Shown piece by piece: positions 16,932 to 25,884 of a stretch of 64,000 nucleotides of DNA. A program made the translations under genes and the position numbers. Positions within the stretch are counted from its first letter, which is position 1. The number at the start of each line of letters is the position of its first letter. The notes under the pieces were generated by a model. The model was not told the DNA's origin. It made no database searches and saw only the letters and a list, made by a program, of their open reading frames with translations. The DNA comes from VAZQ01 sp963721005 (lineage in GTDB: Bacteria; Pseudomonadota; Alphaproteobacteria; Rhizobiales; Xanthobacteraceae), in assembly GCA_963721005.1 (NCBI GenBank), contig CAVRHR010000004.1, positions 186,001 to 250,000 of the forward strand. The letters are read 5' to 3'.

Positions 16932-18421
16932 TACTTTCTCCTGGCCCTGCGATTTTGCACTTTGGGCGATTGCCGAGCGGGAAGCCCGAAGCCCGTCTTT
17001 GGCTTGGTGGACGGGATGAGACCGCCGCCGTCTATCGCTTCTCTCCGGCAGAAGCCTGCTTTTCGCCCCCTGACCCGGACAGAGTCAAACTCGACAAACT
17101 CAAACGTCGACTGCTTGTAGTCCGGGAAGGCGTTGGCCGGGAAGGCGCTGAAATAGATGCGCGGCAACCCGCCCCCGACGGTGGGGTCGCCGGTCTCGCC
17201 CAGGAGGTTGGGGTAGAAATAACTTGCGGCGGGCGCGGTCGGAAACGGAATCACGCCGACGGTTCCGGTCCAATGGATCAGATCCCGCGAGGCGCGAACA
17301 TGGACGCTGCCGCGCGAAACATAGGCGACGAGATAAACGTCCAGGCTTCGGTCGTAGAGCGCGCTGCCTCCGGGTGCGACCTCGTCGGTCCACAGGGGGG
17401 CGAAGGCGCCGGCCGGACCCGACATGTCCGGCGTGCCGCCGGTGGCCGGCTGGCTCCAGGAGCTCTCGGCCCAGGGGTCCTTGGAGCTCGCGTCATATTT
17501 GTGGAAAGCCTTGGCGACCCGACCGGGGTCGCCGGAGAGAGCGGCATCGACGACCTCCAGGTATTTCGCGCGCGCGATCCCCATGCAGTTGAGGTCTCGG
17601 CATACGCCGGCGTTGCCGGCGCTGGCCGGCAATTTGTCGGAGAAGATGAGATAGAAATAGGCCTCGCGTGGCGCAGGTGGCGGATTTTCAAGATGCCTGC
17701 CGTGCTCGTCGGCAACGAGCAGCGAGCCGTAGCCGACGGCGAGATTGCCCGCGCTGTTGAGATAGCTGGAAAAGGATTGCATCGGCTGAAAGATCTGCCC
17801 TGCGACCTTGAAGGTCTGTCCGTGATTGAGCGATACGGCCAGTCCGATGCCGGAGTAGAAGCAGGGCACCTGCATCGTGGTATTGCCTATGAAGCACCAA
17901 TAGCGCGGCGGATTTGCCGTGTTTTTCCATTGATACTCGCCGTGGAAGCTCATGAACCAGCCGGCATGGCCCTGACGGTCGTCGAACCGCACGACCTGAC
18001 CGCCGCCCGCGTAATTCTTGTCGAAGATCCAGCCGGCAGGGCCGGCGCCCGCGCCAAACACCGCCTTGGCGGCTTTGCCGCCGGTTACATGATCGAGCGT
18101 GCCGGAGAACGCGAACGTGCCGTTGCACGCGCCACCCGCTCGGCATGGGGCGCCGGCGGCGCCAAAGAAAGTGTAGGCGCCGCTCCCGGCCGGGATTGCG
18201 CCGAAATTTCCATCCGATGGTCCCCAAGGGAAACCGTAGCTCGCGAGCTGGGCATGGGTCGCAAAGATGTGCGGCGCGCCGGCCGAGATTTGGATATCAG
18301 GCAGGCACGGCGAGCTGTCGCTCGCCATTTGCGGAGCTTGGCTCTCTTCGGCCGTAGCGCTGGCGGCCAGACCCACGCCAAGGGTGAGGCTCACAACCCA
18401 GGAAATGGCCCGATGTTTCAT
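16931..18421 (-). CDS. Large secreted protein, possible beta-propeller
   Basis: 496 residues from the ATG at 18421, preceded by GGGCGGCAAC. A Sec signal (AISWVVSLTLGVGLAASATA) is followed by Gly- and aromatic-rich sequence. Elements such as GGGQVVRFDDRQGHAGWFMS, AVSLNHGQTFKVAG and SRDLIHWTGTVGV resemble blades of sialidase- or glycosidase-like five-bladed propellers (DUF4185-like), where phrases of the S-x-D-L-x-x-W type recur. No catalytic residues can be assigned. The open frame extends upstream to 18685, but that part lacks coding character and runs over a palindrome, so it was excluded. It is translationally coupled to the DHFR-like gene. Confidence 0.68.
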   Translation of the reverse strand: MKHRAISWVVSLTLGVGLAASATAEESQAPQMASDSSPCLPDIQISAGAPHIFATHAQLASYGFPWGPSDGNFGAIPAGSGAYTFFGAAGAPCRAGGACNGTFAFSGTLDHVTGGKAAKAVFGAGAGPAGWIFDKNYAGGGQVVRFDDRQGHAGWFMSFHGEYQWKNTANPPRYWCFIGNTTMQVPCFYSGIGLAVSLNHGQTFKVAGQIFQPMQSFSSYLNSAGNLAVGYGSLLVADEHGRHLENPPPAPREAYFYLIFSDKLPASAGNAGVCRDLNCMGIARAKYLEVVDAALSGDPGRVAKAFHKYDASSKDPWAESSWSQPATGGTPDMSGPAGAFAPLWTDEVAPGGSALYDRSLDVYLVAYVSRGSVHVRASRDLIHWTGTVGVIPFPTAPAASYFYPNLLGETGDPTVGGGLPRIYFSAFPANAFPDYKQSTFEFVEFDSVRVRGRKAGFCRREAIDGGGLIPSTKPKTGFGLPARQSPKVQNRRARRK

Positions 18422-18461
18422 GTTGCCGCCCGCGCTTCGATCAAGTCCATTGTGGTTTCCG

Positions 18462-18588
18462 TCATCTGATCCCGATACTGGTCTGGTGGAATAGCGATGC
18501 GGCGTCCTTGAGCACCGGCTGCATGTCGTCGGGAAGCACATCGCCTGCGTAGATTTCCAGAAAATTGACGTGTTGGCCGGCCTTGTTC
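18462..18588 (-). pseudogene. Possible 3'-end gene remnant
   Basis: Reading the minus strand to a stop at 18462 gives a coding-like tail, GQHVNFLEIYAGDVLPDDMQ followed by about 18 more residues. Upstream it is interrupted by a GC palindrome (about 18592-18625, CCCCTCGCCCC...GGGGAGAGC). No family was recognised. It suggests that another gene was truncated at this end of the island. The remainder of 18422-18753 shows nothing else. Confidence 0.4.
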
Positions 18589-18753
18589 GCGCCCCTCGCC
18601 CCGCGTGCGGGGAGAGCAGGGCGTGCGGGCTACGCACGAAGAACAGCGTCGTGTGTCTGTCCCTGGCTTCATTTTGGCGGAACAATCCGAAGATTCACCA
18701 ATGAAAACAACGAGCGCGTTCTGGCACAAGCGTCCAAAGCGATTCGATCCGCC

Positions 18754-19521
18754 CTACGCCGCGCTCTCCACGATCGCCGCCTCGGCAGCCGCCACTGATT
18801 CGGGCGTCCCCACATGCATCCACACGCCTTCGAGCCGCAGCCCGAACAGCCGCCCGGCTTCGCCGGCGCGGTCGAACATCGCGGTCAACGGGAAGGCGCC
18901 CCCGGGCGCGTCGCGGAACAGGGCCGGCGCCAGGATGGCGGCGCCCGCATAGACGAACGGCACCACGTCGCGCTCGCCGCGGCGGATGAGCCGGCCGTCG
19001 GGCGCCATCGCGTAATCGCCGCGGCCCGCATAGCCGATGCTGGTGGCGGTGGGCGCGAGCAGCAACAGCGCATCCATCTGCGCTGGGTCGAAGGCGGCGG
19101 CGAGGCGGGACAGGTTGGGCTGCACGCCGTCGATCCAGATGGTGTCGGAATTGACGTGGAAGAATGGAGCATCGCCGAGCGTAGTGAGCGCCTTGACGAC
19201 GCCGCCGCCGGTGCCGCGAAGCTCCTGGCGCTCGTCCGAGATCACGATGCGCGGCCGTTGCCGCGTCTGCAGATGCTGCTCGATCTGATCCGCCAGGTGA
19301 TGCACGTTGACCACCGCGCATTCGACCCCGCTGTCGGCCAGGCGGTCGAGCACGTGATCGATCAGCGCCTTGCCGCCCACCCGCACCAGCGGCTTGGGAA
19401 GCTGGCCGTTGAACGCCCGCATGCGGGTGCCCAGGCCCGCCGCCAGCACCATGGCGCGATCCGGGGCGCTGCCGCGCCGTGCTCGAGCTTCTTCCATGCC
19501 GGCTCCGGTGCCTCCGTCCAT
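18754..19521 (-). CDS. MurU-like nucleotidyltransferase (N-acetylmuramate-1-phosphate uridylyltransferase)
   Basis: 255-residue sugar-phosphate nucleotidyltransferase. The nucleotide-binding signature is MVLAAGLGTRMRAFNGQLPK, followed by PLVRVGGKALIDHVLDRL. In Pseudomonas the anomeric kinase AmgK and the uridylyltransferase MurU together return MurNAc to UDP-MurNAc. Here the preceding gene carries an AmgK-like kinase domain, which supports the same role. Its ATG at 19521 shares one base with that gene's stop (TGATG); a second Met at 19497 is possible. In relatives this gene is normally followed by addB; here the island begins. Confidence 0.82.
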   Translation of the reverse strand: MDGGTGAGMEEARARRGSAPDRAMVLAAGLGTRMRAFNGQLPKPLVRVGGKALIDHVLDRLADSGVECAVVNVHHLADQIEQHLQTRQRPRIVISDERQELRGTGGGVVKALTTLGDAPFFHVNSDTIWIDGVQPNLSRLAAAFDPAQMDALLLLAPTATSIGYAGRGDYAMAPDGRLIRRGERDVVPFVYAGAAILAPALFRDAPGGAFPLTAMFDRAGEAGRLFGLRLEGVWMHVGTPESVAAAEAAIVESAA

Positions 19522-21059
19522 CAGCGTGGCCGCCATTCCCGCACGTGCGCGGCGTACCAGTCGTTGAGCGGCGCCAGCGCCGGATGCGCCAGCGAGCGCT
19601 GCAAGTAGCCCCATAGGCGGGGTATGTGACGCAGATATTGCGGCTTGCCGTCGCGCTGGTCGAGCCGCGCAAAGGTACCGAGGATGCGGCTGGCGCGCTG
19701 CGCCGCCAAGGTCACATAGCTTCTGATGAATTGGCCGCCGTCGAAATCGCGCTCGGCGGCGCCGCGTCGCCGAAGATAGCGGCTGAGCAAAGCGAGCTCG
19801 GTTGCTTCCGTCACGTCGACGCGGGCATCCTGCAGCAGCGACGCCAGGTCGTACGCGGCCGGTCCCATCACGGCATCCTGGAAATCCAGGATGCCGAGCC
19901 GCCCCAGGCCCTTGCGATTGGGCAGCCACAAGAGATTGGGCGAATGATAGTCGCGCAGCACCCAGGTCGGTGGCGCCTCCAGGACGGGCCCCAGCGCCTC
20001 GGCCCACACGGCGCGGAACTCCTGGCGCAGCTCGTCCGACACCTGCTCGTTCAGGCGCGGCAGATACCAGTCGAGCAGCAGCTCGACCTCGGTCAGGAAC
20101 GCCTCCAGGTCGAAGCGCGGAATGCGATATTCGAGATGCGGCGCGACCGGCAGCAGGTCGGGAAGCTGTTGCTCATGCAGGGCCAAGAGCGCGTCGACCG
20201 CGACCTCGTAGCGTTCCTCGATCGGGGCCGGCGGGTCGCCCTCGACCACGCGCTCGTCGCCCAGATCCTCGATCACCAGGAGGCCGAGCGCGAGATCGGC
20301 GTGATTGATCTCCGGCGCCAGCAGCCCGTGCTCGCGCAATGCCTTGGCCATGGCCACGAACGGCACCACGTCGCCGGCGAGATGCACGATGGTGCTGTAG
20401 CTGCGGCCGCCGCGCAGCTTCGGGCCCTCGGGCCGGGCCGGCCAGTTCATCAAGATGAGATGGCGGTCTCCCAGGATCAGCCGCTCGTAAGCGCGGGTCG
20501 AGGCATCGCCCGGCATCCAGTGCCGCTGCGCATCGCTCAAGCCGCTGTCCGCCAGGAAGCCGCGGATCGCTCCCATCCGCCCCACCCGCGGCGCGAAGCT
20601 GCCGTGGCCGGTCACCCGGGCGTGGCGGAACTCGACCTTGAGCTTGGGGGCGAGCGTAATCGCGATGTCGAGCCGGTCGGGTGGCAGCCAGCCGCCGGCG
20701 CGGTCGGGCCATTCGAGGAGCGTCACGGCACCCTCGTGCAGGTCGTCGAAACCGAGCTCGGCGAGCTCGGTCGCGCCGGAGGTGCGATAGAGGTCGGCAT
20801 GCACCACCTGGAAGCGCGGCAGATCGTAGGTCTGCATCAGCGTGAAGGTCGGGCTCGGGACCTCGGTGCTCTCGTCGCCGGCGAGATAACGGATCAGGTC
20901 ACGGGCGAACGTGGTCTTGCCGGCGCCGAGATCACCCGACAGCGTGACCAGGTCGCCGGGCCGAAGCGCGTTCGCCACGTCGACCGCGAGCCGGCGCGTG
21001 GCGTGCTCGTCGGGCAGCGCCACCGAGAAGCTCGCGCCTATGCTCGGGGGCGCCATCAT
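19521..21059 (-). CDS. TsaE - AmgK-like phosphotransferase fusion protein
   Basis: 512 residues in two domains. Residues 1 to about 150 are TsaE, the ATPase needed for the tRNA t6A37 modification: Walker A is SGDLGAGKTTFARDL, followed by SPTFTLMQTYDLP and HADLYRTSGATELAELGFDD. Residues from about 175 form an aminoglycoside-phosphotransferase-type kinase: MPGDASTRAYERLIL, LVIEDLGDERVVEG, the catalytic loop LRDYHSPNLLWLP, and the metal site LDFQDAVMGPAAYDLASLLQ. This resembles AmgK, the MurNAc anomeric kinase. It is followed by the MurU-like gene with a one-base overlap and preceded by the PAS kinase 13 bases upstream. The fusion joins tRNA modification and cell-wall recycling in one polypeptide and is known in related genomes. 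Confidence 0.9.
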   Translation of the reverse strand: MMAPPSIGASFSVALPDEHATRRLAVDVANALRPGDLVTLSGDLGAGKTTFARDLIRYLAGDESTEVPSPTFTLMQTYDLPRFQVVHADLYRTSGATELAELGFDDLHEGAVTLLEWPDRAGGWLPPDRLDIAITLAPKLKVEFRHARVTGHGSFAPRVGRMGAIRGFLADSGLSDAQRHWMPGDASTRAYERLILGDRHLILMNWPARPEGPKLRGGRSYSTIVHLAGDVVPFVAMAKALREHGLLAPEINHADLALGLLVIEDLGDERVVEGDPPAPIEERYEVAVDALLALHEQQLPDLLPVAPHLEYRIPRFDLEAFLTEVELLLDWYLPRLNEQVSDELRQEFRAVWAEALGPVLEAPPTWVLRDYHSPNLLWLPNRKGLGRLGILDFQDAVMGPAAYDLASLLQDARVDVTEATELALLSRYLRRRGAAERDFDGGQFIRSYVTLAAQRASRILGTFARLDQRDGKPQYLRHIPRLWGYLQRSLAHPALAPLNDWYAAHVREWRPR

Positions 21060-21072
21060 GGCAGATGGGCGG

Positions 21073-23613
21073 TCATGCGGCTGGCCGCTCGGCGAGCTGG
21101 CCGAGCGGGAACACGCAGGTGACGGTGGTACCGGTGCCGACCGCCGAATTGATCGTCACGGTGCCGCCGTGCAGCTCCACGAACGAGCGCACCAGCGACA
21201 AGCCGAGACCGGTGCCGCGATGGCGCGAACCGAGCGAATGCGTCTCGAACCAGTCGAACACCTTGTCCTTCACGTCGGCCGGAATGCCGGGGCCGCGGTC
21301 GGTGACCGAGAACACCACCGCGTCCTTCAATCGTTGCGCCGACAGCGTAATGGTCTCGCCGGCCGGCGAGAAGCCGATGGCGTTGGCGAGCAGGTTGAAC
21401 AGCGTCTGGCGCACGCGCCGCTCGTCGGCCACGAAGCTGCCGATGTCGGGGGCGACCCGGATGGCGAGCGCGATGTCGCTCTGCACCAGCCGGTCCTGCA
21501 CGCCCTCGGCGGCGTCGTGCATGGTGCGGCGGATGTCGACCGGGCCGAGGTCGAGCGTCATGGCGCCGGCGTCGATGCTGGCGAGATCGAGGATGTTGTT
21601 GATGATGGCGAGCAGCGCATTGGTCGAGGTGGTGATGTAGCCGAGATATTCGCGCTGCTTCTCGTTCAAGGGCCCGGTCGCCAGGTCGCCGAGGAAATGC
21701 GCGAAGCCGATGATGTTGGTGAGCGGCGAGCGCAGCTCGTAGGAGACGTGGTGCACGAAGTCGACCTTGATCTCGTCGGCCTCCTCGAGCGCCTCGTTCT
21801 TCTCGCGCAGCGCCCGCTCCACGTTGACGGTGTCGGTGAGGTCCTGGAAGGTGACCAGCGTGGCGCCGTCGGGCAGCGGCACGGTGGCGCAATCGATCAC
21901 AGTGCCGTCGCGCCGCTCGATCCGGCCGCTGACCTGCTCGCGCTCGTCGATGGCGGTGATGGCGGCGCGCAGCCGGCGCCACAGCGGGCTGTCGCCGGAC
22001 AGCGGCTGGCACCAGCCGATCACGGTCTCGATGTGCGGATGCTCGGCGAGCGTCGAAGGCGCGAGCTTCCACAGCCGCGCGAACACCGGATTGAACAGCC
22101 GCAGGCGACCGTCGCTGCCGAACACCGCGACCGCCTCGGCCAGGTTGTCGAGGGTCTCGCCCTGCACCCGGATCAGCGCATCGTAGCGCCGCGCCAGATC
22201 GAGCCGCTCGGTGACGTCGTCGAACAGGTAGATCACGCCGCCTTCGGCATTGGGGGTGGTGACCACCCGCAGCGCCCGCCCGTCCGGCAGGTGCCACATA
22301 TGCTCGCGCGCCTCGGTCGCGTGATAGGCGTCGTGCAGCGCGGCCTTCCACTGCCGGAAGTCCTGCTCCTCCGGCAGCTTGCGGGTGGCGCGCAGGCGGT
22401 CGAGCACCGCGAGGTCGCTCGGCTCCTGATCCAGGAACCCGGCATCGAGGTCCCACAGCGAGCGGTAGGCCGCGTTGTAGAAGGCGAGCTTCTGGTTGGG
22501 GCCGAAGATGGCGACCCCGGTGGTCAGCTGATCGAGCGTGCGCCGATGCGCCTCGGCCATGCGGGCGAGATCGGCGCGCATGCGGTCCGCCTCGGTGACG
22601 TCGATGCCGATGCCGGCGCTGCCGCTGCGGTTGGGAAAGCTCTGCACCGCGAAGCTGCGGCGCCCACCCGAAACGATCGCCGGCAGCCGGCCCCGATAGG
22701 GCTGCGCGGCGTGCTCCGCCTGCGCGAGCCCGGCGCGCGCCGCGCGATCGAACAGCTCGATGCCACGCTCCACCGCATCGGCACCGTCGCGGGCCTCGAC
22801 CGCGCCCGCATAGGCCTTGTTGGCGAACACCAGCCGGCCGTTGGCATCGCGCGCCCAGACCGGCACCGTGACGGCATCGATCAAGGTACGCAACGCCTCG
22901 GTCTCCTCGATCTGCCGGTGATGGCGCACCAGGAGATCGCCGAGCTCTTGCTTGATGCCGCTCACATTGCGCAGGCGCAGCACCGCGCGGCCGCCGATCG
23001 CCTGGCCGTCGGCCTCGATCAGCCGATCGGCCTGCGTGGTCAGCGTCATGCCGAAGCCGACGCCGCGCGCCCGCAGCGCCTCGACCGCGCTCTCGATGGC
23101 GTGCGCCTGCTCGGCCTCGAGCCAGCTGCTGAACACCAGCACGTGGTCCGCGGCCGCCAGGTCGGTCACCAGATGGGGATCGCCGATGATCTCCGGATCC
23201 TCGTCGGTGGTCGACCAGGCGATCACCACCTGCGGCTCCGACTGCAGCAGCGCGTTGGCGCGGTCGGCGCGGGCGCGCAACGCGAGCGCCTGGTCGCGCG
23301 CGGCGGCCTCGGTCTCGGCGAGACGCCGGCGGGTGCGCACCAGCAGGATGGCGGTGACGACCGCGAAGCACAGGATGCCGAGCGTGAGCGCCAGCGCCGC
23401 GATCTCGTGGCGGTCGAGCTGCGAGATCGCGGAGACATAGGCGCCGAGCGTCACCGTCTCGGCCGGGGAAGCGGGAGAAATGGTGTCTTGCGCCAGCACC
23501 GGCCCGGGCGCCGCCGCGAGGAAGCAAAGACCGCTGGCGAGGGCGGCGCCATATCCGCTGCGCCGCCGATGCAACCCGATGCTCCCGCCGGTGATCCGGA
23601 TCGTGTCCGGCAT
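21073..23613 (-). CDS. PAS-domain sensor histidine kinase
   Basis: 846 residues. A signal-like hydrophobic segment near residues 18-42 and a membrane helix near 68-90 (IAALALTLGILCFAVVTAIL) are followed by a coiled segment. Then come about three PAS domains between residues 240 and 590 (for example VTVPVWARDANGRLVFANKA and GVAIFGPNQKLAFYNAAYRS). The HisKA box is FVHHVSYELRSPLTNIIGF with the phosphoacceptor His near residue 621; the ATPase has NLLANAIGFSPAG, DRGPGIP and GTGLGLSLVRSF. No response regulator is adjacent, so its partner is elsewhere. It heads the operon with tsaE-amgK and the murU-like gene, a conserved rhizobial order, which hints at an envelope signal. Confidence 0.9.
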   Translation of the reverse strand: MPDTIRITGGSIGLHRRRSGYGAALASGLCFLAAAPGPVLAQDTISPASPAETVTLGAYVSAISQLDRHEIAALALTLGILCFAVVTAILLVRTRRRLAETEAAARDQALALRARADRANALLQSEPQVVIAWSTTDEDPEIIGDPHLVTDLAAADHVLVFSSWLEAEQAHAIESAVEALRARGVGFGMTLTTQADRLIEADGQAIGGRAVLRLRNVSGIKQELGDLLVRHHRQIEETEALRTLIDAVTVPVWARDANGRLVFANKAYAGAVEARDGADAVERGIELFDRAARAGLAQAEHAAQPYRGRLPAIVSGGRRSFAVQSFPNRSGSAGIGIDVTEADRMRADLARMAEAHRRTLDQLTTGVAIFGPNQKLAFYNAAYRSLWDLDAGFLDQEPSDLAVLDRLRATRKLPEEQDFRQWKAALHDAYHATEAREHMWHLPDGRALRVVTTPNAEGGVIYLFDDVTERLDLARRYDALIRVQGETLDNLAEAVAVFGSDGRLRLFNPVFARLWKLAPSTLAEHPHIETVIGWCQPLSGDSPLWRRLRAAITAIDEREQVSGRIERRDGTVIDCATVPLPDGATLVTFQDLTDTVNVERALREKNEALEEADEIKVDFVHHVSYELRSPLTNIIGFAHFLGDLATGPLNEKQREYLGYITTSTNALLAIINNILDLASIDAGAMTLDLGPVDIRRTMHDAAEGVQDRLVQSDIALAIRVAPDIGSFVADERRVRQTLFNLLANAIGFSPAGETITLSAQRLKDAVVFSVTDRGPGIPADVKDKVFDWFETHSLGSRHRGTGLGLSLVRSFVELHGGTVTINSAVGTGTTVTCVFPLGQLAERPAA

Positions 23614-23789
23614 TCACGCCTGCCCCAATCGCCGCATTTCCCCGGCGCCGTGCGACCTCGGCCCGCCTCAGGTCGCAAAGCTCAAGTCGCGGGGAAAAGA
23701 CCCCGCGAATTGGTCGACTTTACCCTTAAGGGAAGCCGAACGGTAAGAGTCCAGACCGTGAACGTAAAAACGGCTGCCGTGGTTGCGAC

Positions 23790-24653
23790 TTATCCCCTGC
23801 CGGCGAGCTTCATTCCCTTCTCCAGCGCGGCGTAGCTGCGCACCGGCGCCGCCATCAAAAAGCGGTAGCCTTCGCCGATGATGCGCTCGACATTGCTGCT
23901 GTCCACATGCGGGTGGCCAACCACCACATTGTGCTTCTTGCAGGTGTCGACCACGCGCGCCATCCATTCGAGCACCACCGGATGCTCGTATTGCCGCGGA
24001 TAGCCGAGCTCCTGGGAGAGATCGCCCTCGCCGATCAGGATCGCCCCGATGCCGGGCACCTTGGTCAGGATGTCGCCCAGGCTTTCGATGCCGCGGGTGT
24101 CCTCCATCATCAGGATCACGAAAATCTCGCCCTTCGGGTTGAGCGGCCAGACGTCGGCGCGCTCGTAATATTCCTGCTGGGTGAGCCCCCAGTAGCGCAC
24201 CGCCGCGGTCGGCCCGTCGCCGCGCAGGCCCGCCGGCTCGTACAGCGGCGCCGATTTGAGGCGCGGGTAGCGGCAGGCTGCCACCGCGTTGTGGGCCTCC
24301 TCGACCGAGCTGATATGCGGCCACACGATCCCGTAGGCGCCGATGTCGAGCGCCTGCTTGGCGTGCCACTGCGCCTTCTCGGCGCCGTTGGGGGGAATGC
24401 GTACCATCGGGGTGACGGCGGGGGCGAGCGAGCCGGCCTGCGCGATCTGCCGGCGGTTGAGCATGTATTGCAGCGAGTCGCGCAATGCCCGGATGTCGTA
24501 GGGATTGTGCTCCATCTCGAAGACGATGCCGTCGTATTTGGCGGCCCCGTAGACGAGCGCGGCCTCCGGATCGGCCGGCGTAAAGGCCGTGAATGCGTGC
24601 TTGCCCTGCTCCAGGGCGCGGATCACACCATTAAGACGCGGAATGTCAGCCAT
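23790..24653 (-). CDS. HpcH/HpaI family aldolase
   Basis: Class II, metal-dependent pyruvate-type aldolase of the HpcH/HpaI family, 287 residues. Visible features are YDGIVFEMEHNPYDIRALRD (a Glu near the metal site), MVRIPPNGAEKAQWHAKQAL, DIGAYGIVWPHISSVEEAHN and VMMEDTRGIE-like ILMMEDTRGIESL. The family cleaves hydroxy-oxo acids to pyruvate and an aldehyde or keto acid. It is divergent from ligJ (174-base gap) and close to an extradiol dioxygenase. It could therefore serve the final carbon-carbon cleavage of the same aromatic route, in place of LigK, but this is inference. Confidence 0.85.
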   Translation of the reverse strand: MADIPRLNGVIRALEQGKHAFTAFTPADPEAALVYGAAKYDGIVFEMEHNPYDIRALRDSLQYMLNRRQIAQAGSLAPAVTPMVRIPPNGAEKAQWHAKQALDIGAYGIVWPHISSVEEAHNAVAACRYPRLKSAPLYEPAGLRGDGPTAAVRYWGLTQQEYYERADVWPLNPKGEIFVILMMEDTRGIESLGDILTKVPGIGAILIGEGDLSQELGYPRQYEHPVVLEWMARVVDTCKKHNVVVGHPHVDSSNVERIIGEGYRFLMAAPVRSYAALEKGMKLAGRG

Positions 24654-24741
24654 CGTTTCCCCATGCGGTATCGGTTATGCTGGTCAAGCGGATATGCTCG
24701 TATCCGACGTTAGCAGATTGGTCGACCGAAAAAATCCCGGT

Positions 24742-24771
24742 TTGACAAGGGTGAAGCCGGTTCCCTAGCAT
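24742..24771 (+). promoter_or_regulatory. Candidate sigma-70 promoter for ligJ
   Basis: TTGACA at 24742-24747, an 18-base spacer, then TAGCAT at 24766-24771, 57 bases upstream of the ligJ start. The -35 is a perfect consensus; the -10 matches weakly. It lies in the only gap between the divergent aldolase and hydratase genes. Confidence 0.45.
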
Positions 24772-24827
24772 CGCCCCGGCATTCCCGCCGCCGGGCCGAC
24801 GCGCCCCACAGCCGCAGTGAAGGTACC

Positions 24828-25862
24828 ATGATCATCGATTGTCACGGCCACTACACGACCGAACCCAAAGACCTCGGCCGCTTCCGGCAGGAGCAGATCG
24901 CCGCCATCAAAGACCCCTCGAAAATGCCCTCGCGGGCGTCGCTCAAGATCAGCGACGACGAGATCCGCGAGGGCCTGGAGGGCGCCCAGCTCAAGTTCCA
25001 GCGCGAGCGCAACACCGACCTGGTGATCTTCTCGCCGCGCGCCATGGGGATGGGCCACCATATCGGCGACTACCGGGTCAGCCTGGAATGGTCGCAGGTC
25101 TGCAACGAGCTGATCCACCGGGTCTGCAATCTCTATCCGGACAATTTCGTCGGGGTCTGCCAGCTGCCGCAGACGCCGGGCGTGCCGCCCGACAATTGCA
25201 TCGGGGAGCTGGAGCGCTGCATCAACGAGTTCGGCATGGTGGGCTGCAACCTCAATCCCGACCCCTCGGGCGGGCATTGGACGGCGCCACCGCTCACCGA
25301 CCGCTACTGGTACAAATTCTACGAGAAGCTGGTCGAGCTCGACGTGCCCGCCATGGTGCATGTGAGCGCGTCGTGCAATCCGGTGTTTCACGGCACCGGC
25401 GCCCACTACATCAATGCCGACACCACCGCCTTCATGCAGCTCATCATGGGAGACCTGTTCAAGGATTTCCCGACCCTCAAGCTCATCATCCCGCATGGCG
25501 GCGGCGCGGTGCCGTTCCATTGGGGCCGCTACCGCGGCCTCGCCATGATGAACAAGCGGCCGCCGCTCGACGAGATGATGCGCAACAACGTCTTCTTCGA
25601 CACCTGCGTCTATCACCTGCCCGGCATCGAGCTGCTCACCAAGGTGGTGCCGATCGACAACATCCTGTTCGCCTCCGAGATGGTGGGCGCGGTGCGCGGC
25701 ATCGATCCGGAGACGGGGCAGGATTTCGACGACACCAAGCGCTATATCGACAAGGTGTCCTGGCTCACTGCCGAGGACAAATACAAGATCTTCGAAGGCA
25801 ATGCCCGCAAGGTCTACAAACGCCTCAAGCCCAGGGCCAAGCCGGCGCCCGCCAAGGCCTGA
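24828..25862 (+). CDS. ligJ: 4-oxalomesaconate hydratase-like amidohydrolase (LigJ-type)
   Basis: 344-residue member of the amidohydrolase superfamily, very similar in pattern to LigJ, the zinc-dependent hydratase of the protocatechuate 4,5-cleavage and gallate pathways. The metal-binding start is MIIDCHGHYTTEPKDLGRFR with His6 and His8. Later signatures are VHVSASCNPVFHGTGAHYI, LIIPHGGGAVPFHWGRYRGL and FASEMVGAVRGIDPETGQDF. Length and start agree with LigJ (about 340 residues). It is followed 22 bases later by an extradiol dioxygenase and preceded by a divergent aldolase. The three form a short aromatic ring-cleavage set, though no LigA/LigB, LigC or LigI is in the window. Confidence 0.82.
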   Translation: MIIDCHGHYTTEPKDLGRFRQEQIAAIKDPSKMPSRASLKISDDEIREGLEGAQLKFQRERNTDLVIFSPRAMGMGHHIGDYRVSLEWSQVCNELIHRVCNLYPDNFVGVCQLPQTPGVPPDNCIGELERCINEFGMVGCNLNPDPSGGHWTAPPLTDRYWYKFYEKLVELDVPAMVHVSASCNPVFHGTGAHYINADTTAFMQLIMGDLFKDFPTLKLIIPHGGGAVPFHWGRYRGLAMMNKRPPLDEMMRNNVFFDTCVYHLPGIELLTKVVPIDNILFASEMVGAVRGIDPETGQDFDDTKRYIDKVSWLTAEDKYKIFEGNARKVYKRLKPRAKPAPAKA

Positions 25863-25884
25863 CCGCGCGCCAAGAGAGCCCGAC

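Noticed and set aside
1641..18753. Island as prophage or integrative element
   Set aside because: No integrase, phage structural gene, relaxase, transposase or tRNA target was seen; only repeats and decayed genes.
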